From Prolixibacteraceae bacterium (lineage in GTDB: Bacteria > Bacteroidota > Bacteroidia > Bacteroidales > Prolixibacteraceae), in contig CANJNY010000014.1 in NCBI GenBank assembly GCA_947475715.1, positions 1-64,000 on the forward strand: a DNA stretch of 64,000 bases. The letters are read 5' to 3'. How positions within the stretch are numbered: position 1 is the first letter of the stretch; every line of letters starts with the position of its first letter. Of this stretch, positions 54,713-62,830 are shown piece after piece. A program made the position numbers and the translations under genes. The notes under the pieces are model-generated. The model made no database searches. It was not told the origin of the DNA and worked only from the letters and a program-made list of their open reading frames with translations.

Positions 54713-56308
54713 TTAAATATACTCCTTGAAAATTTTTCCCAGAATTTCATATAATGCAAGTTTAAGCCCGAGGTTTGAGATAGAATCAAGACAAATTTTG
54801 GCCTCATCAATCGTTTCAATCAATAAGGTTCGGGTTGCCCCGGGGATCTGGTAATAATCAATCAAATTATATAAAACATCAAAATCATCAGATTTGTAAG
54901 CCGTTATCATTATATCCATTTCATTATCAGGAAGTTTTTCTTTGAGCATAGCCAGTAATATAGAAAATTTCCGGATGGCAATATCACCCTTGTGACCCTG
55001 ATAATCAGAAAGATCATCTTTTATCTGATACGCAATACCAATCAATTTACTGAACCTGCTTAAACCTTCCAGAATCGACTCAGAGGCTCCTCCGATTGTG
55101 GCTCCAAGCAAAAGGGAGACCTTAAAAGCTGCAGAGGTCTTATTTTCAAATAATTCCACCATCTCTTCCAGCGACAGAATCTCATTTGAATAGATTGAAA
55201 TCAATTCAGCACCCTGTCCGATTGTAAGGCTGCGATGGCCACGTGCTACAATTTTGATCCCTTCACGAATAAGTTCAGCGGGAAGAGAACTTTCAGCAAG
55301 AATTCGGTAACCTTCACCAATCAGATAATCACCCACATTAATGGCCACCGGAACTCCCAATTGGGTGTGAAGTGTTGCAACCCCATAGCGCATATCGTCA
55401 TTATCCTCAATATCATCGTGTATCAGCGAGGCTTTATGAAAACACTCAACAGAGAGGGCCAGTATGTTCAGGATGGCAGGATCCGGTTCATCTGCAAATG
55501 CTTCGTAAGCCAATGCGGTGAGGAATGGCCGGAGGCGCTGACCTCCGGATAATAAGGATTTTAATGCAATGGATTCTGTTTGGCTTTTGGGAATGCCAAG
55601 TATCCTGATCAGTTGTTCTTCGCCAAAAATCGAAGAGGATTTGTTTTTCAGATAGTTAAGATTAAGCAACCGGATAGACGGATCTTCGTGGAAATTAGAA
55701 ATCTCCTGTTTAATCCAATCTGAATCGGCCGTGGTATCCACACAACCGCAGGAGGTCAAGGGGATTCCAATCCCGGGAATTGAATACTTACTTACCGAGG
55801 CAAACATCTTCTGCAATACCTCCATGCAGCCAACACCAATCACGGCATCAACTTTTCCGCTTTCAATCAGCCTAGTGGTAATTGTTGTCCCTTCAGTGAC
55901 CAATGCCACATATCCAAGGTTCTCGGCTTGGCGTAATAAGCCTGATATACTGCAATTTCCACATTCACCGCAAAGTAATCCCAGTTCATCTTTTTGAGCC
56001 TTGCAATAGGCCGTATTTCGAAGACATTGTGGCAAAAGAAAAATTCGCCTGTTAAAGGGTATTACCCCAACAACCGACTGCCAGATTGCATTTCCACAAC
56101 ACACCATAATAAAGGCCCGGTATCGTTCCTCCCACTTTTTAGCCCCGATCAGTGCCGTGGCATAGTTAAATAAACCCTCATGGCTCACCGGGGGCATCAC
56201 CTTAATTTTCAGGAAATGGGACTCAACCGATAATCTGATCTGATCCCGAATCGATTTCTCTGAAGGAACATCAAGGGAAAATATAGACTGAGATGTTTTT
56301 GCCTCCAT
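54713..56308 (-). CDS. DUF116-polyprenyl diphosphate synthase fusion
   Basis: About 531 aa from the ATG at 56308 (the frame opens 24 nt earlier, inside the overlap with the upstream gene). The N-terminal part (to about residue 220) is a DUF116 domain with several conserved Cys (LLCGECGNCSISGLL, VGCMEVLQK, TSCGCVD), suggesting metal or Fe-S binding. The C-terminal part is an all-trans polyprenyl synthase: GGQRLRP (263-269), first Asp-rich motif HDDIEDND (305-312), GQGAELI (372-378) and second motif DDLSD (439-443). Residues before the first Asp motif are small, which in this family goes with longer chains. Position numbering is from the longer frame. Confidence 0.85.
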   Translation of the reverse strand: MEAKTSQSIFSLDVPSEKSIRDQIRLSVESHFLKIKVMPPVSHEGLFNYATALIGAKKWEERYRAFIMVCCGNAIWQSVVGVIPFNRRIFLLPQCLRNTAYCKAQKDELGLLCGECGNCSISGLLRQAENLGYVALVTEGTTITTRLIESGKVDAVIGVGCMEVLQKMFASVSKYSIPGIGIPLTSCGCVDTTADSDWIKQEISNFHEDPSIRLLNLNYLKNKSSSIFGEEQLIRILGIPKSQTESIALKSLLSGGQRLRPFLTALAYEAFADEPDPAILNILALSVECFHKASLIHDDIEDNDDMRYGVATLHTQLGVPVAINVGDYLIGEGYRILAESSLPAELIREGIKIVARGHRSLTIGQGAELISIYSNEILSLEEMVELFENKTSAAFKVSLLLGATIGGASESILEGLSRFSKLIGIAYQIKDDLSDYQGHKGDIAIRKFSILLAMLKEKLPDNEMDIMITAYKSDDFDVLYNLIDYYQIPGATRTLLIETIDEAKICLDSISNLGLKLALYEILGKIFKEYI

Positions 56309-56312
56309 CGAT

Positions 56313-57101
56313 TTAATTTTTGTAAATTTCAACCTTTTCTGAAAGGGCTTTATCCCGTTCCAGGATGGCCTGTTCCATTGCTGTTAAACGGATAATAGAC
56401 TTACGTTTGGCCTTTCGCATCTCAAGAGCCTGGTAGATATTACTTCCCAGAATTGCATCTATATCCTGATATTGACGCTGCTGTTCAGCAATTTCATCAA
56501 TTCTTCCGGAACCGGAGATTGCACCGGGATGCTCATATTTGGGAAAAATGATCGCAATTTGAGGACAAATTCTTGCGCAGGCAGGAGAATTGGACTTGCA
56601 GCCCTTAGGATTAACAACAACTAGTTTATTATCAGATATTTCATACACACCATATAAACAAAAATCGGCACATTGTCCGCAACTGTTACACCGCGAATGA
56701 TCAATTATTGGATACCATGGAGGCCACTCGCAGCTGCTTGTCAGTTCAGCAGCACTTTTTTCCGGAACCTCTCCTTCAAAAAACGAAACAATTTCTTTGA
56801 AAATCTGAGGATTGGTAAGTTCTCTGAAATTAAGGTAGCTCAGGTTTAAAGCCTGAAGGTCCAATCCGCAATTTTCAAGAAGCAGATTAATCCCGCGAGG
56901 GTAGCAGGCAATAATCAGGAATTGCTCATTGGTATTAAAAAGATCAACTATCTCACCTTTTCGGTCGACAGCACAACCACATAAATCCTGGACCAATGTA
57001 TATGGATAGTTTTTGGGATCCAAATATTCGGAAATATCTTCCAGCCGATCGATTCCGATCAGAGTTGCGCCACAGTTGCAGAATACGATCTTCTTATTCA
57101 T
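56313..57101 (-). CDS. 4Fe-4S ferredoxin-domain protein, first gene of the cluster
   Basis: 262 aa from the ATG at 57101 (MNKKIVFCNCGATLIG). This start is preferred over an upstream one at 57170 because a strong promoter at 57141-57171 would place the transcription start inside the longer frame. The N-terminal domain (about 1-140) has Cys in FCNCGA, DLCGCAVD and IACYPRG and resembles the CCG/delta-type domain of HdrA or MvhD-like proteins. The middle has a ferredoxin site CNSCGQCADFCLYG (about 150) and CKSNSPACARICP (about 180); the C-terminus is a charged helix. Its end overlaps the upstream reading frame of the synthase gene, so the two are coupled. Confidence 0.78.
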   Translation of the reverse strand: MNKKIVFCNCGATLIGIDRLEDISEYLDPKNYPYTLVQDLCGCAVDRKGEIVDLFNTNEQFLIIACYPRGINLLLENCGLDLQALNLSYLNFRELTNPQIFKEIVSFFEGEVPEKSAAELTSSCEWPPWYPIIDHSRCNSCGQCADFCLYGVYEISDNKLVVVNPKGCKSNSPACARICPQIAIIFPKYEHPGAISGSGRIDEIAEQQRQYQDIDAILGSNIYQALEMRKAKRKSIIRLTAMEQAILERDKALSEKVEIYKN

Positions 57102-57140
57102 CTTCACACAAAAAAGTGAGCAATTATTGAATAATGCAGG

Positions 57141-57171
57141 CAAAGATATGTTTTCAGCAATAGTAAGCAAA
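57141..57171 (-). promoter_or_regulatory. Consensus Bacteroidota promoter of the redox/beta-propeller cluster
   Basis: On the minus strand TTTG (57168-57171), a spacer of exactly 19 nt, then TATCTTTG (57141-57148). Both elements match the Bacteroidota consensus TTTG-N19-TAnnTTTG. It sits about 40 nt upstream of the Fe-S protein start codon at 57101. Confidence 0.8.
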
Positions 57172-58149
57172 TGTCAGCTTACCGGTATACCGACCTAAAA
57201 AAAGCTATAACTCTGATTTTCAATTTGATTTTAAAAATACATCGGTTGTATTTATAGAAAGACTAAATAGGAATGGATGATTATGTCTATCTGTTTTAAG
57301 GTTGGAGTTTCACAACTCCGGAATACCTTGCGTGAGTAAAAAGAATTATATAGCAGCGGCTCGTACGCAAAGTTTAAGAATTTCAAAGTCAAGGTTCTTC
57401 TGGTTCAAAATGTACGACACTAAATTATTCCTATTACTTATTGCGCAGGGAGAAACTCGCTATAATTTTGGATTACAAAATAAAAATAATATTGATTTAA
57501 CCTCTTGAACTGCTTAGATGTTAAATTCTTAAGGCTTATCTGCCCCCTTTTTAAAGCGCTGAGAATTTCATATTCCCTTTAAAATTATTGTTGCCTGTCG
57601 ATAGCCGGTTCTAATCGAGCTGAATAAAGCTCAGGAAGAGCAATTATTAATAAGTCCCGAAAATGCACATCATTTTTATTGGCAGGAATCAGAAAAACAG
57701 ATTGACAGGCGTTCTGCTATTAAATAACAGGAAGGATATAATGTCGGTTTTTCAGAATGGCTGATTAAGAATTTAACACTAAATGCGACATATTTTTATT
57801 CTCAATACATAATATGTTCTACCTGAAGTAAATCCCGTTTAAATCGATTTAAAGTGAGCAGCAATTTTTTCAACAGATCAAATTCCTCTTTTCAATAGGA
57901 TCTTCCGATTAGTTTTAAATTCAATCGTCAGACCACTCCATAAGGTATTTCCACGAATAGTATAATTCTGTTCTATTTTCCATTTACAATAATCGTGTTC
58001 GCACACGGAAATAATATTTATTAAATTGCAATAAATTATATATCAATAATTTAATATGTATTTTACCGCTCGTTAACGCACACGAAATTAGTTTTAAAGA
58101 TCTCGTAGAACGGATGTTTTAAAATGTATTCGCAATAAAACATCGGAAT
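57172..58149. other. Gene-poor border region
   Basis: About 1 kb with no supportable gene: short broken frames only, and base composition similar to the flanks. It separates the redox cluster from the accessory region and may hold decayed remnants (for example 57600-57830), which I cannot name. Confidence 0.55.
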
Positions 58150-58305
58150 ATGATTATACTAAATATGACATCTTTTTATGCTCATTATGCCGGAAGTGGT
58201 GAATTCCAACCATCGAATTCTGCAGTGGTTTCAGCAGTGATCGATGAGATGAAAAAGATCCTCGATCAGAAGGTACGGGATATCGAAGATCAGATCAACT
58301 TCTGA
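58150..58305 (+). pseudogene. Truncated copy of the 93-aa module gene
   Basis: An open frame of 51 codons. From about 58190 the translation GSGEFQPSNSAVVSAVIDEM and on to ..EDQINF is clearly homologous to the last 40 residues of the intact gene at 63620-63901 (EFRTSNFAVISAVIDEM...EDQINF). The first half of the gene is replaced by unrelated sequence. The DNA downstream (terminator, palindrome) is also shared with the intact copy, so this is the remnant of a second module. Confidence 0.75.
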
Positions 58306-58308
58306 ATT

Positions 58309-58334
58309 AAAGGGGGCGAAAGCTCCCTTTTTTT
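58309..58334 (+). terminator. Module terminator, copy A
   Basis: AAAGGGGGC-GAAA-GCTCCC hairpin followed by seven or more T, 4 nt after the truncated gene's stop. The same sequence occurs at 63905-63930. Confidence 0.85.
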
Positions 58335-58376
58335 GTTCGTGGCAGAGAATGAAATTTACGACTGTTGCCAAAATTA

Positions 58377-58409
58377 TTACAGGTGTTAGGTAATACCTTA
58401 CACCTGTAA
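58377..58409. repeat. 33-nt near-perfect palindrome, copy A
   Basis: Arms TTACAGGTGT and ACACCTGTAA flank an inner AGGTA-A-TACCT. Only the centre and two symmetric pairs break the symmetry. It is repeated at the right edge of the window (63973 onward) at the same distance after the module gene. Confidence 0.85.
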
Positions 58410-58477
58410 GTTAATGCATTACACCATTATTTAATATACATAAAATTTACTTATTTTAATTTATGTAAATTGATTTT

Positions 58478-58571
58478 AATTACTTTTATAATTTTAGATC
58501 TCACATTTATCAGGCCTATTTGCACTATTTTAAATGCTACGTCTTATTTTATTAGACCTATATCCAAGTTA
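58478..58571. repeat. Direct repeat, left copy (with 39 identical bp)
   Basis: About 95 bp similar to 62640-62734. The last 39 bp (58533-58571) are identical to 62696-62734. The two copies bracket the cargo block 58572-62695, a spacing of 4163 bp. Confidence 0.85.
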
Positions 58572-58677
58572 TTGCGGTCACCCTAAAAGCGACAGTAAAA
58601 GAATTAGCCGACAGCACAAAACCGACGGACAAATGAACAGACTAAACCGCGATTCGACAAAATAATATTTCACATAC

Positions 58678-59403
58678 ATGGAGCAAGATGAAACTATTAA
58701 ATCATTCCCTGAGGCGATCGAAGATTTATACAAACTGCACTACATAACAAAAAAATACGAACATTATATTCGTATTAATCCAGAAACTTTGAAACTGTTT
58801 GAAGCTACGAAGTTTGTGTATGCTTATTTTGCATTTAATTCATTCTATAACTACGATTGGGAAACCAGTTTAAAGGAAAATAAATTGGTTGATTATGAAG
58901 GTAAAACCACTTTTATAAATGGTGAAGAAAGATCATTTAGAGACACTGATAAATTCAAACGAATGAGTGATTTTATTATTTCTCAAATGGACGAACCTGA
59001 TAAAAATGAATTTTTCAAAATACTAACGATAAGTCAGAACAAATCCAATAATTTTGATCAAAAGACACAAGGAATCATTAGTAGAATGAATGAAATAACA
59101 GAAGACAATCGAATTACCGAATCTATGATAAACAAATTTAAAAGCGCATTTACAACATTGTTAGAAACAAAGACTCTTGAGAAGGGTGCTTATAAAAATG
59201 ATATTCTGTATTTTGTTTACATGGTTCGGAATAATATCTTTCATGGCACAAAGAACACCATCCAAATGTCACAACAAGGGCAAAGAAAACGACTTGAGAT
59301 ATATGCCAATATTTTAATTGCTACTAATGAATTGTTATTCAGAAAATTAATCCGTAACGGAATTTTTCATCCTCACAATTCATATAGTATTAACATTAAG
59401 TAA
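58678..59403 (+). CDS. HEPN-like protein
   Basis: 241 aa, mostly alpha-helical, soluble. The C-terminal helix pair contains YMVRNNIFHGTK, with Arg184 and His189 forming the Rx4H motif of HEPN RNases; the first helix region (VYAYFAFNSFYNYDWE, about 47-61) fits the other half of the HEPN bundle. HEPN proteins act as RNases in toxin-antitoxin, abortive infection and other defence systems. I infer such a role but the family is not identified more closely. It is followed after 2 bp by a partner gene of unknown function. Phylogenetically foreign feel: the flanking spacers are rich in CGAC/AAC words, unlike the core genome. Confidence 0.65.
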   Translation: MEQDETIKSFPEAIEDLYKLHYITKKYEHYIRINPETLKLFEATKFVYAYFAFNSFYNYDWETSLKENKLVDYEGKTTFINGEERSFRDTDKFKRMSDFIISQMDEPDKNEFFKILTISQNKSNNFDQKTQGIISRMNEITEDNRITESMINKFKSAFTTLLETKTLEKGAYKNDILYFVYMVRNNIFHGTKNTIQMSQQGQRKRLEIYANILIATNELLFRKLIRNGIFHPHNSYSINIK

Positions 59404-59405
59404 AG

Positions 59406-60092
59406 ATGAGAACCTTAGTTTATTTTGCTTCAGGTAATTACAAAACAACATACCAAAATCTCCCTTTTGAAGCAATTTATTTGGTGGATAACCTACACAG
59501 AAATCCTTATCCAATAAATATCACGGAACGGGAAAGAATTATCAACGAGCCTAGAAGAACAGATTCACGAGGTAGAGAGAGCGATCGAAGAAACTCTTTC
59601 GTTAGTTTCAAGGAGCAACCTGCTTTGGGAGATTTTGATTTGGCAGTATTAGTTGGCTATAAAGTCCATCGGACTTGTTCAGATAAGGGAATTTACGGAT
59701 GGGATATAGTACAATCTGAACCCGTAATTCGAAAAATTTATAAACGTGGTAAAGTTTATTGTTTGGAAATGGACTGTCTTGAGGCGATTGAATACCTAAA
59801 ACAGGAGAAAATTACCATTGATTGTTTTGTTTGTCTGAATGAAGGTTTGTCTGAGGGCGGTGGATATTACCCAATCAATTCCGATAAGTTCATGGAACGG
59901 GTTGACCCATTGCTTGACAAAAACTATATCCATTTGATGAAAAAGGCATATTATTGTAATGACAAAATTTGTTCTTTTGATTTCATGAGCAATTTGAAAG
60001 AAATAGATAACAAGAATATCAACTATATCGACCCGAACATTTTTACTAATGACAGCATTATGCAAAATGCACAAGTATATCAACGTATTTGA
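59406..60092 (+). CDS. Unknown protein, partner of the HEPN-like gene
   Basis: 228 aa, no signal peptide or membrane helix. No family recognised. The beginning LVYFASGNYKTTYQNLPFEAIYLVDN (residues 3-28, quoted in two parts here: LVYFASGNYK and FEAIYLVDN) looks like alternating beta-alpha elements of a nucleotide- or SAM-binding Rossmann-like fold, and DFDLAVLVGYK and KITIDCFVCLNEGLSEGGGY could be further strands. Six Cys are scattered, without a clear metal motif. Start 2 bp after the HEPN-like stop, so strict co-expression. Could neutralise or assist the HEPN protein. Confidence 0.6.
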   Translation: MRTLVYFASGNYKTTYQNLPFEAIYLVDNLHRNPYPINITERERIINEPRRTDSRGRESDRRNSFVSFKEQPALGDFDLAVLVGYKVHRTCSDKGIYGWDIVQSEPVIRKIYKRGKVYCLEMDCLEAIEYLKQEKITIDCFVCLNEGLSEGGGYYPINSDKFMERVDPLLDKNYIHLMKKAYYCNDKICSFDFMSNLKEIDNKNINYIDPNIFTNDSIMQNAQVYQRI

Positions 60093-60162
60093 GTGCTTGC
60101 TTGCTAACGAACGACATGGAATTAACTACGGACAAACTACATAACGAGAAGAAGGGCGAACC

Positions 60163-60297
60163 GCTAACATCGGTTTTGCAATAAGGCGGATGAAGTGTAA
60201 CTATGAAATATTTGTGCAAGGTTCAAAAGCAGTAATTCAATTGAACTTTTGTGCTAAATTGCCGCCACATCGCAAAGCGGCAAACCGTTATTGCACC
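60163..60297. repeat. Long imperfect hairpin, attC-like, after the HEPN pair
   Basis: Left arm GCTAACATCGGTTTTGCAAT... (60163 on) and right arm ...GCAAACCGTTATTGC (to about 60294) pair with bulges; inner stretches GGCGG / CCGCC (near 60186 and 60262) and CAAGGTTCAA / TTGAACTTTTG also pair. Total length about 135 nt. The arm pattern (GCTAAC ... GTTA) recalls the recombination hairpins of integron cassettes, but the strict core-site consensus is not met. Confidence 0.5.
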
Positions 60298-60351
60298 AAT
60301 ACAAACATACAGTTCCAAAATAGGTTAACAAAAAAATTAAACAATTAGAAA

Positions 60352-62424
60352 ATGACAAAATGCACCCTAATACTGTTGACATTAGTGGTATCAAGCCAAT
60401 CCATTTGTGCGCAACAGGACAAATACCAATGGCTGGAAGATATTGATGGTCAAAAATCTTTGGATTTTGTAAATACCCAAAACAATGCTACACTTGAAAA
60501 ATTGAGTAAAGAAAAAGATTACCAATCGATCTACGACAAAAGTTTGGAAATTTACAACTCCTCAGATAAAATTGCTTACCCAAACATTAAAGGTAACTAT
60601 GTTTATAATTTTTGGAAAGACAAAGACCATGAAAGAGGTATTTGGAGAAGGTGCCTTTTAGCTAACTATACCCATGGAAAGTTTGAATGGGAAACGCTTA
60701 TTGATATAGACCAAATGTCTAAAAAGGAGAATATCAAATGGGTTTTTAAAGGTTACGAGGGTTTATATCCTTCGTATAAACGGTTTTTAATTTCACTTTC
60801 TAATGGTGGCGGTGATGCCGTGTTCATTAAAGAATTTGATGCAGACAAAAAGCAATTCGCAGAAAACGGTTTTAATATTGATGAATCAAAAGGGTCAGCG
60901 AGTTATGTAGATGAAAACACCTTAAGCGTTTCCTCCAATTTTGGAGAAGCAACAATGACGACCTCCGGTTACCCACGTCAAATTAAATTATGGAAACGTG
61001 GGACTTTACTAAAAGATGCCCGGTTGATTTATGAGGGAAAACAGAGTGACGTGAGTGTGGGGGGCGGAATAGTCAGAGATGACCTAAAAAAATATTTTAT
61101 TATATCACGGGGAATAACATTCTTTACCAGTGAAAATCTGATTTGGATTGACAATAAAATTGTAAAATTAGACCTCCCCGAAGATTGCAGCACAGATGGC
61201 ATTCTGAAAAATCAATTAATTATTCAATTGAAATCCGATTGGACGGTAAATGGTAAAACTTATAAAATCGGAACGATCCTAAGCCTGAATTTTATAGAAT
61301 TAATAAAAGGAAACAAGGAAATTCAAGTAATCATTGAACCTAATGAGTTTTCGAGTATTACCGAAATTGCAACTACAAAAAATAAATTGCTAGTCAACGT
61401 TTTAACTAATGTAATCAGCAATTTGCATATTTATTCATTTAATAATGGAAAGTGGAACCAGCAAAAAGTAAAAGCACCTGAATTTGGGACTATTTCTCTT
61501 GCGACCACTGATGAGTTTTCTGACCAATACTTTTTTAGTTTTGAAAACTTTATAACGCCATCTACCTTATTTTCTGCAGATGCCAGCTTGAATAAGTTTA
61601 ACGCCATCAAATCACTTCCTGCCTATTTTGATGACAGCAAATATGAAGTAAAACAGTTCAAAGCGAAATCAAAGGATGGCACATTAGTCCCTTATTTTAT
61701 GGTCTCTTCAAAGGAATTAAAATATGACAACAAAAACCCCACCTTGTTGTATGCCTATGGTGGATTTGAAGTTTCTTCTCAACCATTTTATGCTTCAACA
61801 TTTGGTATAGCCTGGTTAGATAAAGGGGGCGTTTTTGTTCTGGCCAATATTCGGGGAGGTGGTGAATTTGGTCCGAAATGGCATCAGGATGGGATAAAAG
61901 AAAAACGTCAAAATGTATTTAACGATTTGTTTGCAGTTTCCCAGGATTTAATGGATAAGAAGGTAACCTCAAATTTACATTTAGGAATTTTGGGTGGAAG
62001 TAATGGTGGCTTATTAGTAGGAGTTGCTTTTACGCAAAGACCAGACTTATACAATGCGGTGGTATGTGAAGTGCCACTGCTGGATATGCAACGTTATAAC
62101 AAACTTTTGGCTGGTGCAAGTTGGATGGGTGAATACGGAAACCCTGACATACCGGAAGAGTGGGAATACATTAAAAAATACTCCCCTTATCAAAACTTAA
62201 AGGAAGGAATACATTATCCTGAAGTATTCTTTACCACTTCTACCCGCGATGACCGAGTACATCCGGGGCATGCCCGTAAAATGGTTGCCAAAATGATTGA
62301 CATGGGATACAAAATCTATTATTATGAAAACACAGAAGGGGGACATGCAGGCTCATCTACCAACGAACAGTTAGCAAAAGAAAATGCGTTGATGTTCTCC
62401 TATTTATTAATGAAGCTGAAGTGA
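60352..62424 (+). CDS. Prolyl oligopeptidase family serine peptidase (S9A)
   Basis: 690 aa, full length for the family. Signal peptide (MTKCTLILLTLVVSSQSICAQ) directs it to the periplasm. Residues about 75-420 form the seven-bladed gating propeller, the C-terminal part the alpha/beta-hydrolase. Catalytic triad: Ser550 in GGSNGG, Asp633/634 in TSTRDDRVHP, His665 in EGGHAG. It cleaves after proline in short peptides. It lies in the cargo block between module copies, downstream of the attC-like hairpin. Its intact reading frame suggests recent or maintained function. Confidence 0.9.
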   Translation: MTKCTLILLTLVVSSQSICAQQDKYQWLEDIDGQKSLDFVNTQNNATLEKLSKEKDYQSIYDKSLEIYNSSDKIAYPNIKGNYVYNFWKDKDHERGIWRRCLLANYTHGKFEWETLIDIDQMSKKENIKWVFKGYEGLYPSYKRFLISLSNGGGDAVFIKEFDADKKQFAENGFNIDESKGSASYVDENTLSVSSNFGEATMTTSGYPRQIKLWKRGTLLKDARLIYEGKQSDVSVGGGIVRDDLKKYFIISRGITFFTSENLIWIDNKIVKLDLPEDCSTDGILKNQLIIQLKSDWTVNGKTYKIGTILSLNFIELIKGNKEIQVIIEPNEFSSITEIATTKNKLLVNVLTNVISNLHIYSFNNGKWNQQKVKAPEFGTISLATTDEFSDQYFFSFENFITPSTLFSADASLNKFNAIKSLPAYFDDSKYEVKQFKAKSKDGTLVPYFMVSSKELKYDNKNPTLLYAYGGFEVSSQPFYASTFGIAWLDKGGVFVLANIRGGGEFGPKWHQDGIKEKRQNVFNDLFAVSQDLMDKKVTSNLHLGILGGSNGGLLVGVAFTQRPDLYNAVVCEVPLLDMQRYNKLLAGASWMGEYGNPDIPEEWEYIKKYSPYQNLKEGIHYPEVFFTTSTRDDRVHPGHARKMVAKMIDMGYKIYYYENTEGGHAGSSTNEQLAKENALMFSYLLMKLK

Positions 62425-62483
62425 TCAAAGCAATTAGAATGATTACATCAATAATCTACTACTGCTGGCAGCACCGTAGCGTT

Positions 62484-62645
62484 CGGTTTCGTCCTCTTTT
62501 TGAAGCAAAATGGAAGCTGACCGTTTTTCAGCCGGGTGCCTATGGGATGAGCTCTTCAATACTCTTAAAGGATGCCTGAAGCAGTGAATTCCAACCATCG
62601 GGTTCTGATGTGATTGCTGCGGTGATAGATATGATGAAAAATTAC
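62484..62645 (+). pseudogene. Decayed copy B of the module gene
   Basis: Translation RFRPLFEAKWKLTVFQPG and on matches residues 27-81 of the intact protein (RFRGLVEAKRKLTVFQLG...). A TGA at 62577-62579 replaces the Ser codon of ..LLKDAS.., so the frame is broken once; after MMKN the sequence jumps straight to the direct repeat, so the gene end, terminator and palindrome are deleted in this copy. Confidence 0.75.
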
Positions 62646-62734
62646 TTTTACGATTATAGATCTGAAATTTGTCAGGTCTACTTCCCCTAATTTGGAATGC
62701 TACGTCTTATTTTATTAGACCTATATCCAAGTTA
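62640..62734. repeat. Direct repeat, right copy
   Basis: Matches 58478-58571; 62696-62734 is identical to 58533-58571 over 39 bp. See the left copy. Confidence 0.85.
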
Positions 62735-62782
62735 ACAATAATGTCTAAAAAGCATCCTGCACAAAATAAAGACCATCCATAA

Positions 62783-62813
62783 TTACCAAACTGGTAACTT
62801 TTATTTATCTTTG
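62783..62813 (+). promoter_or_regulatory. higBA promoter and operator
   Basis: -7 element TATCTTTG at 62806-62813 (exact TAnnTTTG). The inverted repeat TTACCA-AAC-TGGTAA at 62783-62797 covers the -33 position, where the HigA antitoxin could bind for autoregulation. Confidence 0.75.
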
Positions 62814-62830
62814 TTTGATAAAGATTAAAA

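Larger units (their letters stand above)
58572..62695. mobile_element. Cargo block bounded by direct repeats
   Basis: The interval between the two 39-bp identical repeats holds the HEPN-like gene, its partner, the attC-like hairpin, the prolyl oligopeptidase and the decayed module copy B. No transposase or integrase is present, so the mechanism is unknown; homologous recombination between modules would explain gain or loss of the block. Confidence 0.5.
62425..62830. other. Intergenic region with decayed module copy B and higBA promoter
   Basis: 406 bp. Holds the broken module gene (62484-62645), the right direct repeat (62640-62734), the operator palindrome and -7 element before higB. No other gene seen. 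Confidence 0.7.

Noticed and set aside
57302-57508. 68-codon open frame in the border region
   Set aside because: No signal, motif, ribosome site or conserved composition; chance frame in gene-poor DNA.
58377-58409. Integron core sites in the 33-nt palindrome (GTTAGGT matches GTTRRRY)
   Set aside because: The half-sites are inside-out relative to an attC site, and the palindrome is too short; coincidence is likely.
60163-60297. Calling this a genuine integron attC site
   Set aside because: The core-site consensus RYYYAAC / GTTRRRY is not met on both arms and there is no integrase gene in the window. Kept only as attC-like.
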